Assembly (NCBI GenBank): GCA_934754855.1
Contig: CAKVJR010000111.1
Coordinates: 1-5,721 of the forward strand
Reading direction: 5' to 3'
DNA length: 5,721 nucleotides
Source: an uncultured Candidatus Melainabacteria bacterium
GTDB lineage: Bacteria > Cyanobacteriota > Vampirovibrionia > Gastranaerophilales > Gastranaerophilaceae
Shown here: in pieces, positions 1 through 4,760 of the stretch
Layout: every line of letters starts with the position of its first letter
How positions within the stretch are numbered: position 1 is the stretch's first letter
Made by a program: the position numbers and the translations under genes
Notes under the pieces: model-generated
Told to the model about the DNA's origin: nothing
The model's database searches: none
The model's input: only the letters and a program-made list of their open reading frames with translations

Positions 1-333
1 GTCAGTGATTTTTTCGGCTTCAGTTAATCCCGCTTCAAATTTTTGTCTTTTAACGAACCAGCCTTGGTTTTTCATTTTTGTTGTTGAGTGGCAAATCATA
101 GGGATACCAATAGGTGCGGTTACTAACAAATCAGTGAGTACAATTCCGACAGCAAGTTCTGCGATGTTTTTTCCTTTGTTCGGAAAACTTCTCGGATTTT
201 GGTATTTTTCGGGAACATACTCTTCCCAAACGGGTGCTTTAACTTCTGTGTTTTCGGTGGTTGTTAATGCCAAAACATTGGAATTTACCCCAACAAACAC
301 CATTACCATTAGAAGTGCGACAAATTTTTTCAT
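1..333 (-). CDS. Small exported protein of unknown function (3' end beyond window)
   Basis: An open frame reads leftward from ATG at 333-331 through 111 codons with no stop before base 1, so the C-terminus is missing. The start is well supported: a Shine-Dalgarno AAGGAG lies at 344-339, five bases from the ATG. The N-terminus is a classical Sec signal peptide: MKK, a hydrophobic core at residues 4-16, and a probable cleavage site after VLA (residue 22). The mature part begins with a polar, Pro/Glu/Lys-rich stretch (residues 23-55). It is followed by a hydrophobic segment at about 56-80, rich in Ile/Leu/Val and containing APIGIP, which could be a membrane helix or a buried core. A single Cys (residue 81) precedes a basic stretch. 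I do not recognise the family. It lies 82 bp downstream of the substrate-binding protein gene on the same strand and may be co-transcribed with it, although a weak terminator candidate lies between. That the gene is real is fairly sure; the function is unknown. Confidence 0.8.
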   Translation of the reverse strand, partial: MKKFVALLMVMVFVGVNSNVLALTTTENTEVKAPVWEEYVPEKYQNPRSFPNKGKNIAELAVGIVLTDLLVTAPIGIPMICHSTTKMKNQGWFVKRQKFEAGLTEAEKITD

Positions 334-338
334 TATTT

Positions 339-344
339 CTCCTT
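339..344 (-). promoter_or_regulatory. Ribosome binding site of the small exported protein
   Basis: AAGGAG on the minus strand, five bases before the ATG at 333. It fixes the start of this edge-truncated gene, together with the signal peptide that begins right at that ATG. Confidence 0.8.
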
Positions 345-390
345 TTTTTCAAGACATAATGATATTTTAGATAAAAATCAAAAATTTGAG

Positions 391-422
391 AAAAAAAATA
401 ATAAAATTTTACAAATTATTTT
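391..422 (-). terminator. Weak A/T-only hairpin with U tract after the substrate-binding protein gene
   Basis: On the minus strand, AAAATAAT (422-415, overlapping the stop codon) is complementary to ATTATTTT (402-395). The loop is 12 bases, and four more T residues follow at 394-391. Every pair is A-T, so the stem would be weak. It may reduce read-through into the small exported protein gene, or may just reflect base composition. It is offered as a candidate only. Confidence 0.25.
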
Positions 423-2248
423 ATGTACAATTCTGTCGGATTATGCGTCATTCCGCCCAAAATTGTAGGATAGACGTTTCCGACTCTGTTTCTTACGGCA
501 ATTAACCTAAGCGGTGAGTACAAATAAACCATCGGGCATTCGTCCGCAAGAATTTCCTGATATTTGTCGTAATAAATTTTGCGTTTTTCAAACTCAAGTT
601 CAGCCGCACCTTTGTCGAAAATTTCATCGATTTTTCGTTCAAAATCGAATAAATCCCTGCCAAATTCATCTTCATTTCTTTGGTTAAAAATGTGGAGCGG
701 GCCGTTGGAATACCAAACATTTTTGCCACCGTGAGGTTCAAGAGTGTTGCCTGTAAAGCCCATAATTATTGACTCCCAATCAAAAGTCCCTGAGATTTTT
801 CCGATTAAAGAGTTAAATTCTATCGGTTTGAAGTTGATTTTCATTCCCAACTCGGCAAGGTCGGATTTTATCATAACGCCGATAGCCTCACGCTCTGTGT
901 TTCCTGCGTTTGTGAGCAAATCAAAGGAAACAATATTTCCGTCTTTGTCGTGAAGTATTCCGTCTTTATCCTTGTAAAATCCTGATTTTTTGAGCAAATC
1001 TTCCGCTTTTTTTAAGTCACGGGCATGTCCTTTTGCGACGGTTTCATTCAAGAAAATCGAGCCGAGTGCTTCGGGGGTGAAAAGCGGCTGACCGACGCCG
1101 TTTAAGATGTTTGCAACTTCAGAATCTCTGTCGATTGCCCAATCGATTGCCTGCCTGAAATTTTTGTCACGGAACCATTTTTCTTTTGTCGGATTGACGT
1201 AGTATTCCCCTTTTTCGTTTTTGCGGTTGTTCAAATTCAACGTGAAAAACATCGTGCCTGTGCTTGCTCCGAGGTTGTAGAGTTTGTAACCGCCTTTATT
1301 TTCGTTCATTTTAAATCTTGCCGCATCAGAGCCTCGAACGCTGATTACATCGAGTTCGCCCGATTCAAATTTTAAAAGTTCGTTGTTTAAGTCGCCGACA
1401 ATTTGAATGACGTATTTGTCGAGATAGGGCAGTTTTTGACCTTTTTTGTTTATGAAATTGTAATTTTCATTTCTTTTTAAAACAACCCGTTGAGCGGGGA
1501 CATATTCTTGAAGTTTGAATGGTCCCGATGTTACGAAATCAGAGGGTTTCGTATTTGTTCCCCAATATGCGTCGAAGGCACGTTTTCCTTTTAATACGAC
1601 AGGTTTTAAGACGTGTTTCGGGGCAATATTTTCTGATAAAAATCTTAAAAACGGTGCAAAAGGTTTTGGTGTTGAAAAATTTATTGTGTATTTGTCAATT
1701 TTTTCGACTTTGGGAAGTTGGCAGTCGATTGTGACGGAATCTCTGACGCTTGTATTTCCATAACCGGCTAAGACGATGTCATTCCAAGTGAAAACAACGT
1801 CGTCGGCTGTAATTTCTTTTCCGTCAGACCATTTCAAACCTTTTCTTAATGTTACGATGTAAGTTTTTTTGTCGGGTGAAATTTCTATTGATTTTGCCAT
1901 ATTCGGGATAACTTCGCCTGTGTTGACATCGGTTGTCAAAAGCGAATCGAACATTAAGGAGCCGATTTCGGTTGAGGTGTTGTCTTTAGCCGTCCAAAGG
2001 TTAAATGTTTTCGGACCTTCGCCGATGGTTGAGGTGACAAGTTCGCCGCCGAATTTTCCTATCGGAAGTTGAGATTGTAAATAATCATCTCCGTCAATTG
2101 TAACAATTTTCGGCTCTTCGTAATACAAATCGTGCAAGTCGATTGTTTCTTCTTTTTCGCCCGTTTGAATTGGCGGTTTGTCAATCGAGAAGCAGGATAC
2201 CGTTATGAGTGATACGGCTATTATGGCTAATAGTAATTTACCTTTCAT
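416..2248 (-). CDS. ABC-transporter substrate-binding lipoprotein, family 5 (peptide/nickel type)
   Basis: Periplasmic or surface lipoprotein that should capture oligopeptides (or another family 5 ligand) and deliver them to an ABC importer. Starting at ATG 2248-2246 it is 610 residues, a usual size or slightly long for the family. Residues 1-19 form a lipoprotein signal ending TVSC, with Cys19 as the lipidation site; Thr at -3 is atypical but tolerated. An acidic linker (about 20-64) leads into the binding domain, which opens with GGELV. The family signature is clear at about 139-158 (KWSDGK, then ITADDVVFTWNDI), followed by a typical SGPFKL segment. FRQAIDWAIDR and the C-terminal CPMVYLYSP stretch are also characteristic. 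An in-frame TTG at 2266 would add six residues (MCYPQI) before the signal and spoil its lysine-led n-region, so I prefer the ATG. Neither start has an obvious Shine-Dalgarno sequence. No permease or ATPase gene is in view. OppA- or DppA-like is possible, but the ligand cannot be read from sequence. Confidence 0.93.
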   Translation of the reverse strand: MKGKLLLAIIAVSLITVSCFSIDKPPIQTGEKEETIDLHDLYYEEPKIVTIDGDDYLQSQLPIGKFGGELVTSTIGEGPKTFNLWTAKDNTSTEIGSLMFDSLLTTDVNTGEVIPNMAKSIEISPDKKTYIVTLRKGLKWSDGKEITADDVVFTWNDIVLAGYGNTSVRDSVTIDCQLPKVEKIDKYTINFSTPKPFAPFLRFLSENIAPKHVLKPVVLKGKRAFDAYWGTNTKPSDFVTSGPFKLQEYVPAQRVVLKRNENYNFINKKGQKLPYLDKYVIQIVGDLNNELLKFESGELDVISVRGSDAARFKMNENKGGYKLYNLGASTGTMFFTLNLNNRKNEKGEYYVNPTKEKWFRDKNFRQAIDWAIDRDSEVANILNGVGQPLFTPEALGSIFLNETVAKGHARDLKKAEDLLKKSGFYKDKDGILHDKDGNIVSFDLLTNAGNTEREAIGVMIKSDLAELGMKINFKPIEFNSLIGKISGTFDWESIIMGFTGNTLEPHGGKNVWYSNGPLHIFNQRNEDEFGRDLFDFERKIDEIFDKGAAELEFEKRKIYYDKYQEILADECPMVYLYSPLRLIAVRNRVGNVYPTILGGMTHNPTELYIK

Positions 2249-2278
2249 AATTTGAGGGTAGCACAAATGTGAATTCTT

Positions 2279-2294
2279 TTAAACTGTTTAACAG
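2279..2294. promoter_or_regulatory. Overlapping palindromes in divergent promoter region (possible operator)
   Basis: TTAAAC-T-GTTTAA (2279-2291) is a perfect inverted repeat with 6-bp arms and one central base. It overlaps a second perfect one, CTGTT-T-AACAG (2284-2294). The element ends six bases upstream of the -35 hexamer of the nfeD promoter and 31 bp upstream of the ATG of the divergent lipoprotein gene, so a bound regulator could affect both. No matching regulator is encoded in the window. AT-rich spacer DNA produces short palindromes by chance, so this is tentative. Confidence 0.3.
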
Positions 2295-2299
2295 AGTTA

Positions 2300-2328
2300 T
2301 TGAAAGAGGAATGATAATTTGATATAAT
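2300..2328 (+). promoter_or_regulatory. Sigma-70 type promoter of the nfeD-SPFH operon
   Basis: TTGAAA (-35, 2300-2305; five of six consensus bases), a 17-bp spacer, and a perfect TATAAT (-10, 2323-2328). A TG at 2320-2321 gives an extended -10. Transcription would be expected to start near 2335. That is where the Shine-Dalgarno AAAGGAG (2335-2341) begins, so the leader before the ATG at 2348 would be only about 13 bases. Confidence 0.75.
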
Positions 2329-2334
2329 TGTCGC

Positions 2335-2341
2335 AAAGGAG
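2335..2341 (+). promoter_or_regulatory. Ribosome binding site of the nfeD-like gene
   Basis: AAAGGAG, six bases before ATG 2348. It supports this start and sits at the predicted 5' end of the transcript. Confidence 0.8.
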
Positions 2342-2347
2342 ATTTTT

Positions 2348-2770
2348 ATGGATATGTGGTTGATTTTGTTAATTGTGTCGGTTATTTTTCTTGTACTTGA
2401 AATGTTTACACCGACTTTGTTTTTTATCAACCTTGCAGTCGCTGTGGCAGTTTCGGCGATTTTTTCATATCTCGGTTTCTCAAATCTTTTTGTAACTTTT
2501 GTATTTTTGATTGTTTCAATTGCCGCAATTTGGCTCGTCAGACCGATTTTGTTGAAGCAAATTAACGAGAAAAAAGTTTCGACGGGACTTGATGATAAGT
2601 ACATCGGCAAAGTTGCAAAAGTTGTTAAAGAGGTTACAAACACTGACGGAAGAGTTGCCATTTATGGCGAAGAATGGCAGGCGGTTACTGACGGAGAGGC
2701 TATTGCCGTCGGTTCAGAAGTCAAAATTTTATCAAATGACAGTATCATTTTTAAAGTAGAAAAAATATAG
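2348..2770 (+). CDS. Short NfeD-family membrane protein (YbbJ type)
   Basis: A 140-residue membrane protein of the short NfeD type, which pairs with SPFH/stomatin-like proteins and is thought to help build or stabilise membrane microdomains and membrane protein quality control. Three hydrophobic helices are visible at about residues 3-20, 25-43 and 47-67. After a charged linker (KQINEKK, 70-76) comes a soluble OB-fold domain (about 86-140) with the family pattern: YIGKVAKVV, then GRVAIYGEEWQAV, then VGSEVKIL, ending in a hydrophobic strand. It lacks the N-terminal ClpP-like protease domain of long NfeD proteins. The start has a strong Shine-Dalgarno and an extended -10 promoter. The stop TAG at 2768-2770 overlaps the Shine-Dalgarno of the next gene, so the two are translated from one message. 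The adjacent SPFH gene strongly supports the assignment. A specific cellular role is not established from sequence. Confidence 0.9.
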   Translation: MDMWLILLIVSVIFLVLEMFTPTLFFINLAVAVAVSAIFSYLGFSNLFVTFVFLIVSIAAIWLVRPILLKQINEKKVSTGLDDKYIGKVAKVVKEVTNTDGRVAIYGEEWQAVTDGEAIAVGSEVKILSNDSIIFKVEKI

Positions 2771-2774
2771 GAGG
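2769..2774 (+). promoter_or_regulatory. Ribosome binding site of the SPFH gene, overlapping the nfeD stop
   Basis: A perfect AGGAGG, six bases before ATG 2781. Its first two bases are the last two of the upstream TAG stop codon. This arrangement favours translational coupling of the two genes. Confidence 0.85.
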
Positions 2775-2780
2775 AATTTA

Positions 2781-3764
2781 ATGGGTGCATTAATTTTTAC
2801 ATTCTTTTTGGTTATTTTCGCTCTCGTTTTTTGCGTAAAATCAATCAAAATTGTGCAACAGGCTGAGGTTATGATTATTGAAAGACTCGGTAAATTCGAC
2901 AGAATTTTGGAATCGGGTTTCCAATTTATTATCCCTCTTATCGACAATCCCCGCTCGATTGCGTGGAAACAAAATCAAACGCTTCCCGACGGTCGTACTT
3001 ATACATATTATTCTTTTAAGGACAGAATTGATTTAAGAGAATCGGTTTTTGATTTTCCCCGTCAAAACGTTATTACGAAAGATAACGTTTCTATCGGCAT
3101 CAACGCTTTGATTTACTTCCAAATTGTTAATCCGAAAAGTGCGGTTTATGAAATCCAAAATCTTCCCGAAGCAATCGAAAAACTCACTCAAACAACTTTG
3201 AGAAACATTATCGGTGAACTCGACTTGGACGAAGTTTTGGTTTCAAGAGATACAATCAACCACAAACTCAGAAATATTCTCGACGAAGCGTCAAACAAAT
3301 GGGGCGTAAAAGTCAATCGTGTAGAACTTCAAGACGTTATTCCGCCTGCTGACATTCAAGCATCAATGGAAAAACAAATGAAGGCTGAACGTGACAGACG
3401 TGCTGCAATTCTTGAGGCTGAAGGTTTGAAAAAATCAGCAATCCTTGAGGCAGAAGGTTTGAAAGAGGCTGCAATTAACAAGGCTGAGGGTGAAAAACAG
3501 GCTGCAATTTTGAAAGCACAAGGTCTTGCAGATGCAAGAATTTTGCAGGCTGAGGCTGAAAAGAAAGCAATCGAACTTACTATCGAAGCGATTTCAAACA
3601 GTGGACAACCCGACAAGTACCTTATTGCAATGAAGTATCTCGAAACATTGAAAGAAATGGTTTCAGGTCAAAATAACAAGGTTATTTATATGCCTTATGA
3701 AGCAACAGGCGTGCTTTCTTCCGTTGACGGAATTAAGCAAATGCTTGACGGTGCTAAAAAATAA
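2781..3764 (+). CDS. SPFH/band 7 protein, paraslipin type (QmcA-like)
   Basis: A membrane-anchored scaffold protein of the stomatin/prohibitin/flotillin/HflKC superfamily, 327 residues. Residues 3-19 form one N-terminal membrane anchor. The SPFH domain follows (about 22-190) with typical segments: VMIIERLGKFDRIL, SGFQFIIPLID, QNVITKDNVSIGINALIYF, LTQTTLRNIIGELDLDE, and WGVKVNRVELQDVIPP. An alanine/glutamate/lysine-rich helical region (about 191-263) contains five 11-residue repeats and should form an oligomerising coiled coil. The C-terminus (NKVIYMPYEATGVLSSVDGI) matches the QmcA-type tail as I remember it. Compared with E. coli QmcA there are roughly 20 extra residues between the PLID segment and DRIDLRE (about 56-80). 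I recall similar insertions in related paraslipins, so this is probably a subfamily trait. The gene lies 10 bp after the nfeD-like gene and is followed by an intrinsic terminator. The family call is firm; the detailed role is inferred from homologues. Confidence 0.94.
   Translation: MGALIFTFFLVIFALVFCVKSIKIVQQAEVMIIERLGKFDRILESGFQFIIPLIDNPRSIAWKQNQTLPDGRTYTYYSFKDRIDLRESVFDFPRQNVITKDNVSIGINALIYFQIVNPKSAVYEIQNLPEAIEKLTQTTLRNIIGELDLDEVLVSRDTINHKLRNILDEASNKWGVKVNRVELQDVIPPADIQASMEKQMKAERDRRAAILEAEGLKKSAILEAEGLKEAAINKAEGEKQAAILKAQGLADARILQAEAEKKAIELTIEAISNSGQPDKYLIAMKYLETLKEMVSGQNNKVIYMPYEATGVLSSVDGIKQMLDGAKK
3402..3566 (+). repeat. Five-unit 33-bp coding repeat (11-residue helical repeat) in the SPFH gene
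   Basis: Residues 208-262 of the SPFH protein divide into five 11-residue units: AAILEAEGLKK, SAILEAEGLKE, AAINKAEGEKQ, AAILKAQGLAD, ARILQAEAEKK. The first two are nearly identical at protein level, and the later ones diverge progressively. Hendecad repeats of this kind form right-handed or nearly straight coiled coils. Such AEG-rich repeats are known from paraslipins, so the repeat is a family trait, though its regularity here is striking. Confidence 0.85.
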
Positions 3765-3778
3765 TTTTTGTTTTTATC

Positions 3779-3810
3779 AAAAAGGGCGGTTTTTCAGCCG
3801 CTCTTTTTTT
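3779..3810 (+). terminator. Intrinsic terminator of the nfeD-SPFH operon
   Basis: The arm AAAAAGGGCGGT (3779-3790) pairs with GCCGCTCTTTTT (3797-3808) around the 6-base loop TTTTCA, with two G-T wobbles. A run of seven T residues occupies 3804-3810. It begins 15 bp after the SPFH stop codon. Confidence 0.9.
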
Positions 3811-3835
3811 GTGCAAAATTCGTAGAATTAAAGGA

Positions 3836-3841
3836 TATAAT
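3836..3841 (+). promoter_or_regulatory. Candidate -10 element for the xer gene
   Basis: A perfect TATAAT lies 28 bp before the xer ATG, preceded by GGA, downstream of the operon terminator. This is where a promoter for xer is needed. No convincing -35 hexamer is found at 16-18 bp spacing, so the promoter call rests on the -10 alone. Confidence 0.45.
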
Positions 3842-3869
3842 GCCCTCTATGCCGTGCTATATTTGAGTT

Positions 3870-4736
3870 ATGTTAATACATTTAATATCGGAATTTTGTG
3901 AATATGAGCAGGCAGAAAGAGGGCTTGCGGAAAATACAATCGAGGCGTATCGCCGTGATTTGTTTGATTTTTGCAATTTTTTGAACGACCTCAAAATTGA
4001 TGATGTTAACAAAATTTCAAGGTCACATTTGAATTTGTATATAAAAAATTTGCGTGAGAGAAAACTCAAGGCATCGAGTGTTATGAGAAGAATTGCGGCA
4101 CTTCGGGGCTGGTTCGGTTGGATGGCAATTAATGGAAAAATCACGAACGACCCGACTTTGACTCTTGAGTATCCGAAACTTGCCGAAAGGCTCCCGAAAG
4201 TCCTTACGACTGATGATATCGACAAAATTTTGGATTTGAAAATGTCAGATTTGGAACGTGCAATTTTTGAACTCCTTTATGCTTGCGGTTTGCGGGTTTC
4301 GGAACTTTGTAACCTCAAAACAAATAACCTTGACAGCAAGGCTGGCTTCGTTCGTTGCGTCGGCAAAGGCTCAAAAGAAAGGCTTATTCCTGTTGGCAAA
4401 AAAGCGTTGAAATTTATTGCAAAATATCTCAAAACGAGAGATTTTATTTGCAAAAAATTTTTATTGAAAACAAAAAATCTTTTTATCAACCAAAACGGTC
4501 GAAACGTAACCCGTCAGGACGTTTACAACTTCATTAAAAAAGTTGCGGAGAAAATCGGTAAAAAGGCTTCTCCTCACACAATTCGGCATTCTTTTGCAAC
4601 TCATTTGCTCGAAAATGGGGCTGATTTGCGTGTCGTTCAAGAACTTTTGGGTCACTCTGATGTTTCAACGACGCAACTTTACACTCATGTAAGCAAAAAA
4701 CGCCTCAAGGACGTTTATTTTGCTATAAATAATTAG
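3870..4736 (+). CDS. Site-specific tyrosine recombinase, XerC/XerD type
   Basis: A cytoplasmic recombinase that, with a partner or alone, would resolve chromosome dimers at a dif site. It has 288 residues, slightly short of the usual 295-305. The N-terminal SAM-like core-binding domain (about 1-90) has the family opening: ERGLAENTIEAYRRDL. The catalytic domain (about 110-285) has all the expected residues: Arg142 in YACGLRVSEL, Lys166 in GKGSKERLIPVG, His236 and Arg239 in HTIRHSFATHLL, His262 in LLGHSDVSTTQ, and nucleophile Tyr271 in LYTHV. Their spacing closely matches E. coli XerD. It ends YFAINN and lacks the HPRA-like tail common in the family. An in-frame TGA at 3864-3866 rules out an earlier start. 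The Shine-Dalgarno is weak (TTGAG at most). The HVSKKRLKDVY segment looks more like XerD than XerC, but I do not assign one name. Nothing nearby suggests an integron or mobile element. Confidence 0.92.
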   Translation: MLIHLISEFCEYEQAERGLAENTIEAYRRDLFDFCNFLNDLKIDDVNKISRSHLNLYIKNLRERKLKASSVMRRIAALRGWFGWMAINGKITNDPTLTLEYPKLAERLPKVLTTDDIDKILDLKMSDLERAIFELLYACGLRVSELCNLKTNNLDSKAGFVRCVGKGSKERLIPVGKKALKFIAKYLKTRDFICKKFLLKTKNLFINQNGRNVTRQDVYNFIKKVAEKIGKKASPHTIRHSFATHLLENGADLRVVQELLGHSDVSTTQLYTHVSKKRLKDVYFAINN

Positions 4737-4760
4737 TTCATATTCGTTGTCGTTAAAGGC
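4737..4760. other. 24-bp convergent gap between xer and hisS with no visible terminator
   Basis: The two genes meet tail to tail. The spacer holds no GC-rich hairpin or T tract on either strand. The palindrome CTTATAAG (4760-4767) at the end of hisS is too short to count as a terminator. Confidence 0.6.

Noticed and set aside
5..370. Plus-strand open frame of 121 codons opposite the small exported protein.
   Set aside because: The minus-strand reading has a signal peptide and a well-spaced Shine-Dalgarno. The plus-strand frame has neither.
367..384. Small TCAAA/TTTGA hairpin on the minus strand followed by T residues, as a terminator.
   Set aside because: A five-pair, mostly A-T stem with a two-base loop is too weak and too tight to be credible.
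2249..2266. TTG start at 2266 for the binding lipoprotein.
   Set aside because: It adds MCYPQI ahead of a complete lipoprotein signal and lacks a ribosome binding site.
2245..2661. Long open frame antisense to the nfeD-like gene.
   Set aside because: It is fully opposite a gene with clear domain homology, and its translation shows no recognisable domain.
3356..3616. Repetitive antisense open frame opposite the SPFH coiled-coil region.
   Set aside because: Its repeats mirror the 33-bp coding repeat of the sense strand, and it has no independent support.
3849..3866. Tiny five-codon frame (MPCYI) just before xer, a possible leader peptide.
   Set aside because: No Shine-Dalgarno, no attenuator-like hairpin, and no reason for translational control of a recombinase seen here.
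3851..3878. Possible dif site overlapping the xer start: TTATGTTAATA at 3868-3878 resembles the XerD-binding arm of E. coli dif.
   Set aside because: The left 11 bases (GCCGTGCTATA) match the XerC arm poorly and the two halves show little inverted symmetry. A half-site of this composition is expected by chance in AT-rich DNA.
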